From Sphingobacteriaceae bacterium (GTDB taxonomy: Bacteria; Bacteroidota; Bacteroidia; Sphingobacteriales; Sphingobacteriaceae): a stretch of 64,000 nt of DNA. Below the pieces are notes generated by a model. The model was not told the origin of the DNA. It worked only from the letters and a program-made list of their open reading frames with translations, and ran no database searches. The stretch's first letter is position 1. Each line of letters starts with the position of its first letter. This document shows positions 10,073 through 18,558 of this stretch, piece after piece. A program made the translations under genes and the position numbers. Location of the stretch: NCBI GenBank assembly GCA_014380615.1, contig JACMJM010000042.1:62001-126000 (forward strand), written 5' to 3'.

Positions 10073-12520
10073 TTAAAACTTGTATGAAAGTGTGGTTACA
10101 AACTGACGCGGAGGGATTGGATTAACGCTGTAGTTTTCGTGAACTATATAGCTTAACTCATCTGTAATATTAGAAACTTTAGTAAGCAGAGACAATTTCT
10201 TAATTGAATATCCCAGCGATAGATCAAAGGTTGCGTAGCCTTTTAAGGGGATTAATCTGTTATAGGTTTGAGCCTGTCCCACTCTATTGTTATATCCGCC
10301 ATTTCTGTTGCCTATATAAAACCCTGAAGCTCCTACTTTTAGGCCTTTTATTTTCGCAGCGTTGAATGTGTAGAATAAGGATGCATTAGCTGTATTCGCC
10401 GGGTTGTTAACTAAACGCTCCCCTTCGATGAAACTGTTTTTTTGATCGGTTCCTTTTGTTACACGCATGTAATTGTAACTGTAACCCGCTAAGAAATTAA
10501 GGTTTTGGTTAACAGAACCGCTAAGGTCTAATTCAATGCCCTCGCTGGTGGTTTGTCCTACAAACTGTTTAATATTACTATCTGTATTGCCAGGTTTTCC
10601 GTCTGTTAACCTAATATCAGATGTAATAGGAAGATTACTGTTAACTATCTTATATACTGATACGTTCGCTGAAAGTCTTCCATTTAAAAAGTCATTTTTT
10701 ATACCAACCTCATATTGATTAACAAATGATGCCTTCATGTTTTGCTTAGTTTCGATATCAATTCCTGGATTGGGAACAAAGTTGTTAGAATAACTTGCGA
10801 AAAGCGAGGTACTTTTAACAGGGTGAAAAACTATTCCGAAACGGGGTGAAAACGCCTGGTCGTAATCATTAACTTTCGTAGCAGAGTTTGTGTTTTCTAC
10901 AGACTCGCCGCTTTGAACATTTGTAATTCTCGCAATACCTATTTTCTGATAAGACCATCTAAGGCCGGCTAAAACTTTTAATTTTTCCGAAATACTGATT
11001 AGGTCCTGAAAGTAAATGCCCACACGATAAGTTGGAGCCTTAGTACGTGTAGTATTAGAAGCAGACGGTTCATCTACCCTTGGAGTAAACTTTAACGGAT
11101 TAACGATATTTATAGAATCATACACATCCTCTGCTTTAAGTGAAGCTATCTTGAAGGCATTACTTATATTAATATATTGCTCAGCGTCTGTACCTGCAAG
11201 CGCCTGATGTTTTACGCTTCCTGTAGTGAATTTTCCTGTTAAATTAGCCTGAGTATTAAAATAGTCTTCAGAGATTCTTACGCGTGATAGTTTTCTGCCC
11301 CAATCTCCGTTAGTTTTAGCTTGAATGCGTTCGGTTGAAAAGTAGTTTCTATCAAAAGATTGAAACGCGCCTGAAATATTAACATTCCAGTTACTATTGA
11401 AATTGTGATTAAGCGTTACTGATGAGGTAACCTGACTAGCTTTATTATATGCCCAAGGCGTGTTAAATGAAGCTGAACGTGATAAATTAGTTGGGATTGC
11501 TGTATTATCCAATGTTCCGATTCCAAAATCAGGAGTTAAATTATGGTTCATGTAATCTCCCTGTACAAGCAAGTTTGTTTTCGAACCTATATTATACAAG
11601 AAAGAGGGGTTGATGTAAATCCGGTCTGATTGTACATTCTTCCTGTAACTTTTCGAATCTTCGTATGTGCTTACCACTCGAAATGCTAATTTCTTTGAAA
11701 TCGGTCCATATAAATCAATTGTCGGTTTGTAAAATTCATAACTTCCAGAGCGCATTGAAACTTCACCTCCATATTCAAATTTTGGCTTTTTTGTAACCAT
11801 ATTGATTACAGCACCGCTGCTTACCGTGCCGTAAAGCAAGGCCGCACTTCCTTTTAGTACCTCTACCTTCTCAAGTGTACTCGCCTCGGGGATTACCGCC
11901 GAATTGGAGCGGGCACCATTTTTCAAAATATTGTTTGCTCCTAAGTTATATCCCCTAGCAAAAAATGTTTCTGAAGTAGCACCACGGGTATCAGCCATTG
12001 AAACCCCATTTACATTTCTGATCACATCGCTTAAGCGGTTAGCCTGCTGATCTGTGATGACCTGGTTGCTAACAATACTAATACTTTGTGGCAGATCCAT
12101 AGGATTGATGGCAACTTTTCCAACAGCCACCGGAGTCTTATTAATACTTCTTACGGCGGTTATAGTAACCTCCTGCAATTTTGCCGAACTCTCAGAAATC
12201 CTGAAATCGATAACAGTATTTTCCGCACTACGCACAATTACTTGTTGTTCTTGAGGTAGAATTCCAACAAATGAAACTTTTAAAGTATAAGTTCCCGGCT
12301 TAACATTTTTAAGTTGATAGGTTCCGTTTTCTGCTGTAATCGCGGCCTTATTAAGTTCCTTTATCCCCACATTAACAGCGGCCGCTGCACCGCCGTCGCT
12401 TGTTATGATGGTTCCGCTTATGGTTCCGTTCGAAACTTGGGCGTTTAAAAATAGGCTGGCAAAGAGCAGGGCGATACTGATACAGGTTATTTTGAGTGAG
12501 TATGTAATAGTTGCGGTCAT
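10073..12520 (-). CDS. TonB-dependent siderophore receptor
   Basis: This 815-aa outer-membrane receptor has a signal peptide (about 1-27) and a carboxypeptidase-regulatory-like beta-sandwich (about 30-110) typical of Bacteroidota receptors. A plug domain follows (about 130-245) with SIVSNQVITDQQANRLSD and the glycine-rich KGSAALLYG turn, then a 22-strand barrel that ends in the aromatic residue of LSYKF. The plug and barrel resemble the ferric-siderophore (FhuA/FpvA-like) class and not SusC. It should import a ferric siderophore, using TonB energy. Two Fur-like palindromes flank its promoter, and a PepSY protein gene follows, supporting an iron role. The exact ligand cannot be read from sequence. 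Confidence 0.9.
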   Translation of the reverse strand: MTATITYSLKITCISIALLFASLFLNAQVSNGTISGTIITSDGGAAAAVNVGIKELNKAAITAENGTYQLKNVKPGTYTLKVSFVGILPQEQQVIVRSAENTVIDFRISESSAKLQEVTITAVRSINKTPVAVGKVAINPMDLPQSISIVSNQVITDQQANRLSDVIRNVNGVSMADTRGATSETFFARGYNLGANNILKNGARSNSAVIPEASTLEKVEVLKGSAALLYGTVSSGAVINMVTKKPKFEYGGEVSMRSGSYEFYKPTIDLYGPISKKLAFRVVSTYEDSKSYRKNVQSDRIYINPSFLYNIGSKTNLLVQGDYMNHNLTPDFGIGTLDNTAIPTNLSRSASFNTPWAYNKASQVTSSVTLNHNFNSNWNVNISGAFQSFDRNYFSTERIQAKTNGDWGRKLSRVRISEDYFNTQANLTGKFTTGSVKHQALAGTDAEQYINISNAFKIASLKAEDVYDSINIVNPLKFTPRVDEPSASNTTRTKAPTYRVGIYFQDLISISEKLKVLAGLRWSYQKIGIARITNVQSGESVENTNSATKVNDYDQAFSPRFGIVFHPVKSTSLFASYSNNFVPNPGIDIETKQNMKASFVNQYEVGIKNDFLNGRLSANVSVYKIVNSNLPITSDIRLTDGKPGNTDSNIKQFVGQTTSEGIELDLSGSVNQNLNFLAGYSYNYMRVTKGTDQKNSFIEGERLVNNPANTANASLFYTFNAAKIKGLKVGASGFYIGNRNGGYNNRVGQAQTYNRLIPLKGYATFDLSLGYSIKKLSLLTKVSNITDELSYIVHENYSVNPIPPRQFVTTLSYKF

Positions 12521-12531
12521 CTTATCTTTAT

Positions 12532-12546
12532 TTAGATTGATTCTAA
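12532..12546 (-). promoter_or_regulatory. Candidate Fur box 1 (downstream of promoter)
   Basis: A 7-1-7 inverted repeat TTAGATT-G-ATTCTAA with one mismatch between the arms, 12 nt upstream of the receptor start codon and close to the expected transcription start. Its layout and half-sites match the second box at 12590, which is a perfect palindrome. Confidence 0.7.
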
Positions 12547-12552
12547 TTGCGA

Positions 12553-12583
12553 CAAAAATAGAAACGCTTTTGGCTTTTGCAAA
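12553..12583 (-). promoter_or_regulatory. Bacteroidota-type promoter of the siderophore receptor
   Basis: Read on the minus strand, TTTG (12583-12580) is followed after exactly 19 nt by TATTTTTG (12560-12553), matching the Bacteroidota primary sigma consensus TTTG-N19-TAnnTTTG. Transcription should start near 12547. The element lies between the two Fur-like palindromes. Confidence 0.8.
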
Positions 12584-12589
12584 ATTTAT

Positions 12590-12604
12590 TTAGAATTATT
12601 CTAA
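12590..12604 (-). promoter_or_regulatory. Candidate Fur box 2 (upstream of promoter)
   Basis: A perfect 7-1-7 palindrome TTAGAAT-T-ATTCTAA directly upstream of the -33 element. Fur-family operators have this 7-1-7 geometry. The box centres are 58 bp apart, so bound repressor would bracket RNA polymerase. Confidence 0.75.
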
Positions 12605-12683
12605 TTAAAAATACCGACATGCTCTAAACCTTTGATTTTATCCGCAAACATCAGTATCTTGATATACAATCAATTGCCAGGCC

Positions 12684-13937
12684 TTGAAATCAGAAAAAAA
12701 TCATTTAGATATTCGGAGTGTTATTTTGATAATGCTGGGCATGCTTTTTTGCACCCAAGAAGCTCTTTCGCAATATTTCAACTTCAAAACTCATCGAAAA
12801 TCTGAAACCACCTCATTCCAGTTAATCAGAAACCTTATCATAATACCTGTATTCATTAATGAAAAAGGGCCCTTTAATTTCGTACTTGATACGGGTGTTG
12901 GATTATTTCTAATCACCGATCCGGAATTAGTGGCCTCTATTGATACAACTGCCGCCAGAACCATTAAGATTAATGGTATAGGAGAAGGGAATGAAATGTC
13001 GGCCTCAATTTGTAATACCGCTAAAATTGAATTAGGTAGTTCTATACTGGGGCAAATGCCAGTCGCGGTTTTAAAAGAGGATCCGTTTAACCTTTCCGCC
13101 TTTTTGGGAATGCCAATACATGGCCTCATTGGTTATGAATTATTCAGCAGTTTTATAGTTAGGATAAATTATATAACAAAGTCGATAACTTATTACAAGC
13201 CCGAAACAGCCTACATCCCCCGTAAGGGAACCAAGGTTCCGATTTCTATTGAAGACCGCAAGCCTTATGTAGAAGCTCAGGCAGAGTTCTTTAAGGGGAG
13301 CAAAGAAACGGTTAAGCTAATAATAGATACGGGTGCCGGCCATCCGCTTTCGCTCGAAACACGCAGCGGCATACCTTATACCGTACCGCAAAATAATATA
13401 GCGGCTAACCTCGGCGTGGGCCTTTCGGGCCTTATAAACGGCTTTATAAGTCGAATTCCGGCATTGCAAATCGATAAGTTTCAATTATCGAATGTAATAT
13501 GCGCGTTTCCCGACTATGGTAGCGTAGCTGCCAAAATCAGCAATTTGAGCAGAAACGGAAATTTAGGGAACAATATCCTGAAGCGTTTTAATGTGGTTTT
13601 TGATTATGGGCGCGAAGCGATGTATTTGAAGCCCAACTATCAGTTCAATGAGGCTTTTGAACACGACATGAGTGGTATGGAATTAACCACTGATGGCAAG
13701 GAATACGAAGCTTACATTATATCCCGAGTCGAATCGGGTTCGGCTGCGGAGCTAGCCGGGTTAAAACGCGGAGACAGAATTCTCGCATTAAATTTTAAAA
13801 ATGCGCAGTCGCTGGGGATTGAAGAAATTAACGCACACTTCCGATCTAAAGAAGGAAGAACAATGGTTTTAGAAGTTCAGCCGGAGAATTCGGCCAATAC
13901 TAAGTTCTTTATCCTTACATTAAAAAGGAGAATCTAG
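12684..13937 (+). CDS. Secreted retropepsin-like aspartyl protease with PDZ domain
   Basis: A 417-aa protein starting at TTG 12684. This start gives a proper signal peptide (hydrophobic about 13-30); the later ATG at 12732 would leave it too short. Two pepsin-retropepsin-like lobes follow, with catalytic motifs LDTGVG (about 69-74) and IIDTGAG (about 214-220), then a PDZ domain (about 330-410) with the ELAGLKRGDRILAL binding groove. Such aspartyl-PDZ proteins are common in Bacteroidota envelopes and have unknown substrates. It is divergent from the siderophore receptor; the second Fur-like box lies 80 nt upstream of its start, so shared iron control is possible but unproven. Confidence 0.85.
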   Translation: MKSEKNHLDIRSVILIMLGMLFCTQEALSQYFNFKTHRKSETTSFQLIRNLIIIPVFINEKGPFNFVLDTGVGLFLITDPELVASIDTTAARTIKINGIGEGNEMSASICNTAKIELGSSILGQMPVAVLKEDPFNLSAFLGMPIHGLIGYELFSSFIVRINYITKSITYYKPETAYIPRKGTKVPISIEDRKPYVEAQAEFFKGSKETVKLIIDTGAGHPLSLETRSGIPYTVPQNNIAANLGVGLSGLINGFISRIPALQIDKFQLSNVICAFPDYGSVAAKISNLSRNGNLGNNILKRFNVVFDYGREAMYLKPNYQFNEAFEHDMSGMELTTDGKEYEAYIISRVESGSAAELAGLKRGDRILALNFKNAQSLGIEEINAHFRSKEGRTMVLEVQPENSANTKFFILTLKRRI

Positions 13938-13942
13938 CCAGA

Positions 13943-15145
13943 TTACCGCTTAACATTACCCTCCATATCAACCGCAACGGTATAAGGCTTTAGATAAGTG
14001 TCTAATAAAATCACCAGCTCTTTGCGTGTTATAACTCGTTTCAAATCAAAATTACTCTTTAGCCTTAATGTATCTTTCCAAGACTTTTGCACTTCCCGGT
14101 TCAATTCTTCGCCCCTCGAGGCAAGAAACTTAATAAGGCTTAATGCGGTTGCGAGTGTCAACTTTTCCTCTTTATTATCCAGAAACCAAATCTGGCTCCT
14201 TGAATAATACTCTCTGAGAGGCTGCTTCAATTCATCTGTACTTACAGGAGAGTCTGGCATAAAATTAAATTTTCCGTTCTCTTCTTTAGCTCTCAAAATT
14301 CCGGTTAAGCCTATGTGCTGTATCGCTAACATCGACGAGTCTGTATCAAGGATGTCATTAAATCTAATCAGCTGGGAGTTATAACTTAACAACTCGGTTT
14401 GTATTAAACGAACATTAAGGTTTTTAGTAGTTGTTTTAAAGAATGTACAATAGGCTGCGGTTGCGCCTGCAGCCTGACCAGTTATCAAACTCATTTGGCC
14501 GACACCGGATGGCCTAACCAGGTTTTCTACGCCAGGCACCAATAGGGTTGATAGCGGTATATTCAAAAAATCGCTACTTACCTTGCCCGTGGTAACGGCA
14601 ACGCTTGTTCTATAGCTTTTATCCGATAACTTTTCGGCAGAGGGAGATGGGTTAGAATTTTTTGAGAGGATAATTTTTGTTACAGATTGATCGGCGGTTG
14701 CGTCGACAATCACATCTGCTTTGATCTCCCTTTTTACCAAATCTATTTCCCAGCCTTTACCCGAACGTTCTATTTTTTTTATGAGGGCATTCGGAAGAAT
14801 GGTAAGATTCTTTAAGGTATCGGTAAATGTTTTGAATACCGTGGCGGTAAAGCCGGGGCTTAACGTTTGCTGGTCTTTTAAAGGAGATTTTTGAAGGCTG
14901 TCTACTCGTTTTGCAAACTCGAGATAAAATCCTGCTTTAATTGCACGGTCTGCCGGGGATAATGTAATGTTATCAAATTTGCTCACATCAATCAGCAAAG
15001 TTTTAACGCCCGATTTTGCCGACTGAATGGCGGCGGACATAGCCGAAGGCGTAGAGCCTACAACCAATACACCAGTCTTTAAATCCTGACTGTAAAGGCT
15101 AAATCCCGATAGTAAGCAAAGCAGGGCAAGTATATTCTTCGTCAT
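13943..15145 (-). CDS. Secreted FAD-dependent oxidoreductase-like protein
   Basis: A 400-aa protein with a signal peptide (about 1-19) and a Rossmann start TGVLVVGSTPSAMSAAIQ. In this start the usual GxGxxG loop is altered to GSTPSAM. The downstream IVDATADQSVT and SGVGQMSLITGQAAGA segments are those of the FAD_oxidored (PF12831) family, whose members are often longer than 500 aa. The C-terminal end (ITRKELVILLDTYL) resembles the S-layer-like cap often found after this domain in Bacteroidota. A flavoprotein role is likely, but the altered loop makes FAD binding uncertain. It is convergent with the aspartyl protease, 5 nt apart, and appears monocistronic. Confidence 0.7.
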   Translation of the reverse strand: MTKNILALLCLLSGFSLYSQDLKTGVLVVGSTPSAMSAAIQSAKSGVKTLLIDVSKFDNITLSPADRAIKAGFYLEFAKRVDSLQKSPLKDQQTLSPGFTATVFKTFTDTLKNLTILPNALIKKIERSGKGWEIDLVKREIKADVIVDATADQSVTKIILSKNSNPSPSAEKLSDKSYRTSVAVTTGKVSSDFLNIPLSTLLVPGVENLVRPSGVGQMSLITGQAAGATAAYCTFFKTTTKNLNVRLIQTELLSYNSQLIRFNDILDTDSSMLAIQHIGLTGILRAKEENGKFNFMPDSPVSTDELKQPLREYYSRSQIWFLDNKEEKLTLATALSLIKFLASRGEELNREVQKSWKDTLRLKSNFDLKRVITRKELVILLDTYLKPYTVAVDMEGNVKR

Positions 15146-15262
15146 TAATCTTTAGGTTATTATTCAAATATATCTTCTGAAACGTTACATCGTCTTTTTA
15201 ATTTTCGATCAACCGGACATTAACAAATTTAACATTCAAATTACTATGTTTATATATTGAAT

Positions 15263-15787
15263 ATGGACATAGAAAAATTGAAGTTTCCAATCGGGAAGTA
15301 TGTCGTTCCGGAGGAGATTACCACAGAGCAATTGAGAGGCTGGATTGATGAAATCTCGGCTTTACCCGCTTCGTTAAGAACTGTTACGGCGGGTCTTACC
15401 AATGAGCAATTAAATACGCCATATAGGCCGCAAGGCTGGACGGTAAGACAGGTTATACATCATCTGGCGGACAGCCATATGAATTCATACATCCGCTTTA
15501 AGCTGGCCGTTACAGAAGAAAATCCCACTATCAGGCCTTATTTTGAAGAAAGATGGGCCGAATGTGAGGATGCCAAAAATGGTGATATTGAACTGTCTTT
15601 AAAATTGATTGAAGCTCTGCATAACAGGTGGAGTAATTTTCTTGGTTCTCTGAGTTTAAATGAGTGGGATAAAACGTTCTTCCATCCCGAAAACCAGCGT
15701 ACAATACCATTAAAAGAAGTGGCTGGGTTATATGCATGGCATGGCAAACATCACCTTAATCATATTTTGAATGCGTTGAAAGTTTAA
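15263..15787 (+). CDS. YfiT/DinB-family bacillithiol-transferase-like metalloprotein
   Basis: I use the ATG at 15263 (174 aa). It is a four-helix DinB-type protein with the metal-binding His triad of the YfiT group: VIHHLADSHMN near residue 65 and WHGKHHLNHI near the C-terminus. YfiT-like proteins conjugate bacillithiol to electrophiles or act as metal-dependent hydrolases. Its thiol co-substrate in this organism is not known from this window. The 3' end overlaps the next minus-strand gene by 4 nt. Confidence 0.85.
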   Translation: MDIEKLKFPIGKYVVPEEITTEQLRGWIDEISALPASLRTVTAGLTNEQLNTPYRPQGWTVRQVIHHLADSHMNSYIRFKLAVTEENPTIRPYFEERWAECEDAKNGDIELSLKLIEALHNRWSNFLGSLSLNEWDKTFFHPENQRTIPLKEVAGLYAWHGKHHLNHILNALKV

Positions 15788-16113
15788 GATTGAACAGGGG
15801 AAGGCTTTTGTTCTTTCTTTATGATCTGATCGTAAAAGTGTGGTGCCACAGCTTTTAGAAACGGAGTTATCAGGGTTTCAAACGTGTTAGCGGTAGCAGG
15901 GCTTTTTGCTGAAGCAGCTGAAGACTTTTCGGACGTTTTAAAGTCTAATGGTTTTATTTTAAGCAGTTTTTCGGGGATAAGCCTTTCGGAGGTTTTACAA
16001 GCTTGCTTTCTGTCGGTTTTTTCGATAGTAGAAGGTTTTCCGTTTGAAGCATAACTTATGCTTACAGAAAACACAAAAAGAAAAAAGCCACAGGTAAAAA
16101 TCAGCTTTGCCAT
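15784..16113 (-). CDS. Small secreted Lys/Ser-rich protein, unknown
   Basis: A 109-aa protein not recognised from any family. It has a clear signal peptide (about 1-23, cleavage near SYASNG) and a mature part rich in Lys, Ser, Ala and Pro with one Cys, predicted to be mostly disordered. It ends KKEQKPSPVQS. Coding is supported by the good start and the signal peptide, but the sequence has no conserved motif I can name. It overlaps the convergent yfiT-like gene by 4 nt and its start is 82 nt from the end of the OmpA-like gene. Confidence 0.55.
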   Translation of the reverse strand: MAKLIFTCGFFLFVFSVSISYASNGKPSTIEKTDRKQACKTSERLIPEKLLKIKPLDFKTSEKSSAASAKSPATANTFETLITPFLKAVAPHFYDQIIKKEQKPSPVQS

Positions 16114-16142
16114 TAAACAAATATACTTTTTTAATGTAAAAT

Positions 16143-16172
16143 AAAAAACCCATTCATATTTTTATGAATGGG
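16143..16172 (-). terminator. Rho-independent terminator of the OmpA-like gene
   Basis: A 10-bp perfect stem (16149-16158 with 16163-16172, CCCATTCATA/TATGAATGGG), TTTT loop, and on the minus strand a run of six T (16148-16143). It lies 22 nt after the stop codon at 16195. Confidence 0.9.
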
Positions 16173-16194
16173 CCTGAAATAAGTGTTTGCTTAA

Positions 16195-16875
16195 TTATTG
16201 AGCGTTTCTTTTCGCTTCGGCTTTTAAAGTTTCGTTAGCAACAATTACAATTTCTACCCTACGGTTTTGAGCTTTACCACTTGCGGATGAGTTGTCTGCG
16301 ATTGGCTCAGTTTCACCTTTACCTACCGTTGTTAATCTGCCGTTTGCAACACCATTTGTCATGGCATATGATTTAACAGAAGCAGCCCTGCGTTCAGATA
16401 AGCTATAGTTATAAGAATCAGAACCGTCAGCATCTGTATGTCCGATAACCATAATATTTGTTTCAGGGTTATTTTTCATAGTAGCAGCAAGGTTTTGAAT
16501 GTTGGTTCTTGCGTTTTCTTTTAAATCTGCCTTATCAACATCGAACAAGATTCCTGAATCAAACTTCACAATCAAACCTTCACCAGCATCAATAACTTCT
16601 GCTCCGGGAACGGTTCTTCTGATTTCTTCGGCTTGCCTGTCCATTTTACGGCCAATATAAGCTCCTGCTACACCGCCTATCGCACCGCCTATAACAGCAC
16701 CCACTGCGGTGTTACCTGCTTTTTTACCTATAATTGCCCCGATGGTACCACCAGTAGCAGAGCCGATAACGGCACCCTTTTGAGTTTTAGTCATCTGGCT
16801 GCAACCTACGGTTACCATCGATGCTGTAGCTAAAGCTATACAATAAGTAGCTATTTTAATTTTCATTAGTTTCAT
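16195..16875 (-). CDS. OmpA-family lipoprotein with glycine-zipper segment
   Basis: A 226-aa lipoprotein. The lipobox is TVGC near residue 25. A glycine-zipper region follows (about 33-80, with GAVIGSATGG and GAVIGGAIGG repeats), then an OmpA_C peptidoglycan-binding domain (about 95-215). That domain has the conserved FDVDKADLKENA, GHTDADGSDSYNYSLSERRA and NRRVEIV motifs including the Asp and Arg that bind diaminopimelate. It should anchor the outer membrane to the cell wall. Two Met codons (16875 and 16866) could start it. A TAGATTTG element upstream may be its -7 promoter box. Confidence 0.9.
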   Translation of the reverse strand: MKLMKIKIATYCIALATASMVTVGCSQMTKTQKGAVIGSATGGTIGAIIGKKAGNTAVGAVIGGAIGGVAGAYIGRKMDRQAEEIRRTVPGAEVIDAGEGLIVKFDSGILFDVDKADLKENARTNIQNLAATMKNNPETNIMVIGHTDADGSDSYNYSLSERRAASVKSYAMTNGVANGRLTTVGKGETEPIADNSSASGKAQNRRVEIVIVANETLKAEAKRNAQ

Positions 16876-16912
16876 AATAATTTAATTTTTTGAGTGTGTT
16901 TAATTAGTTTTT

Positions 16913-16920
16913 CAAATCTA
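16913..16920 (-). promoter_or_regulatory. Candidate -7 element of the OmpA-like gene
   Basis: TAGATTTG on the minus strand matches the Bacteroidota TAnnTTTG element and lies 38 nt upstream of the start codon. I see no clear TTTG at the -33 spacing, so the promoter is only half supported. Confidence 0.4.
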
Positions 16921-17053
16921 ATGCCAAATTCTACAATCTCAGCAGTATTTTCCCAATTTCGGCCTGTTTATATTTTATAGACTTCAGGTTTATCAATTGG
17001 TTTAAAATAACTAAACCTAATATATCATACAATAGAATTTCCGCGAAATTGTT

Positions 17054-17839
17054 TTAAAGATTTGGTGTTTTTCCGCCGTCAACAGGCAAGTTTATTCCAT
17101 TTATGTAATCGGCGGCCGGACTTGCTAAAAACGCGATAGCCGCCGCAACATCTTCAGAAGTCCCTATTCTTCCTGCCGGAATCTCTTTTATCATCTCTTT
17201 TTCTACCTGCTCCAGTGTTTTTTCCTCTTTATCGGCCCTGGTCTTAATTATGGATTGAAGTCTGCCAGTCATGGCGGTACTTGGCAGTACGTTATTTACG
17301 GTTATCCCGAAAGGGGCAAGTTCGAAGGAAAGGGTTTTAGCCCAGTTGGCTACCGCTCCCCTAATGGTATTCGACACGCCCAAGCCTCTTAAGGGTGCTT
17401 TCGCTGAAGTTGAAATAACATTTATGATTTTTCCCCAGCCCGCTTCTTTCATTCCCGGAACCACCGCTTGTGTCAGTATCTGATTGCAAATAAGGTGTTG
17501 GGAAAATGCGTCTATAAAATCATTGAGTTCAGCATCAATTGCCTGGCCAGCGGGCGGCCCGCCGGTATTATTTACTAAAATGTCTATAGTATGATTCTTG
17601 AGATAGTTGTCTAATTCAGATTTAAGACGTTCGGGCTGGCTGAAATCCGCAGTAAAATAATGATGAGATTCCGTATCATCCGCCGGAAGATGACTGATAA
17701 CTTCCTGTAGTTTTTCCTCGTTGCGGGCCACAAGGGTAATGCTGGCTCCTAATAACGCCAGTTCCATAGCGGCGGCTCGGCCTATTCCCTGTGTGCTGCC
17801 GCATACCAGGGCGCGTTTTCCGGTTAAATCAAGGTTCAT
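17054..17839 (-). CDS. Atypical SDR oxidoreductase lacking the YxxxK pair
   Basis: A 261-aa SDR with the cofactor motif GSTQGIG (14-20), the NNTGG motif (90-94) and the C-terminal NGINLPVDGGKT. At the catalytic site the expected Tyr-x3-Lys is replaced by Ser156-x3-Arg160 in GLGVSNTIRG. The classical SDR active site is therefore missing. A subgroup of FabG-like SDRs with this SNTxR pattern is known, and its chemistry is unclear. It is 11 nt downstream of the ABC transporter pair and may share its transcript. Confidence 0.85.
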   Translation of the reverse strand: MNLDLTGKRALVCGSTQGIGRAAAMELALLGASITLVARNEEKLQEVISHLPADDTESHHYFTADFSQPERLKSELDNYLKNHTIDILVNNTGGPPAGQAIDAELNDFIDAFSQHLICNQILTQAVVPGMKEAGWGKIINVISTSAKAPLRGLGVSNTIRGAVANWAKTLSFELAPFGITVNNVLPSTAMTGRLQSIIKTRADKEEKTLEQVEKEMIKEIPAGRIGTSEDVAAAIAFLASPAADYINGINLPVDGGKTPNL

Positions 17840-17850
17840 GTGAGATGGAT

Positions 17851-18558
17851 TTATTGCATAACAGAAAAATACTCCTCAAGTTCTGAAAGTGTATTGGTCC
17901 CCGTTTGGATATCTTTAATAATTTTCCCTTTTTCCATCAGAAGAATTCGTTCAGATACTTCTGTAACATGGTTTAAGTCGTGACTGGATATTATAGTAGT
18001 AATCTGTTTTTCAGTACTTATTTGTTTTATCAGGTTTTTCAATCGAATCTGTGTACTTGGATCTATGTTGGCAAAAGGCTCGTCGAGCAGCAACATTTCG
18101 GGGCTTTGTAATAAAGCGGCAACAACACCCACTTTACATTGATTCCCTTTTGACAGATCTCGTATGTACTTCTTTCGGTCTAAAATTTCCCCGTTAAAAA
18201 AATCAGAATAGTTTACCAGTTCTGCATCTACCTGTGCTTTACCTATTCCATGCAGTGATCCGATAAAGTAAAAGTATTCTTCAGGTGTGAGATACTCGAT
18301 TAAAAATCCCTCATCCAAAAAAGAGGTGGTATAATGCTTCCACTTTTCGCCTTCCGCAACATTTTCATCTTTCGAAATAATCTCACCTTCGTCGGCGCGA
18401 ATCAAATCGAGCATCAGCCTGAATAGAGTAGTCTTGCCAGCACCGTTGTTTCCTACAAGCCCGATGGTTTCCCCTTTATTAATCAGCAATTCCGGGATAT
18501 CAACTACGGCAATACCGCCATAACTTTTTATAAGACTTTTTATTTGTATCATAATCAA
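17851..18558 (-). CDS. ABC transporter ATP-binding protein (partner of DUF5687 permease)
   Basis: A 235-aa ATPase with Walker A GNNGAGKTT, a signature-like LSKGNQCKVG in place of LSGGQ, Walker B LLLDEPFANID and the H-loop ISSHDL. It overlaps the permease by 4 nt, so translation is coupled. The pair probably forms a Bacteroidota-specific exporter; substrate unknown. Confidence 0.9.
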   Translation of the reverse strand: MIMIQIKSLIKSYGGIAVVDIPELLINKGETIGLVGNNGAGKTTLFRLMLDLIRADEGEIISKDENVAEGEKWKHYTTSFLDEGFLIEYLTPEEYFYFIGSLHGIGKAQVDAELVNYSDFFNGEILDRKKYIRDLSKGNQCKVGVVAALLQSPEMLLLDEPFANIDPSTQIRLKNLIKQISTEKQITTIISSHDLNHVTEVSERILLMEKGKIIKDIQTGTNTLSELEEYFSVMQ

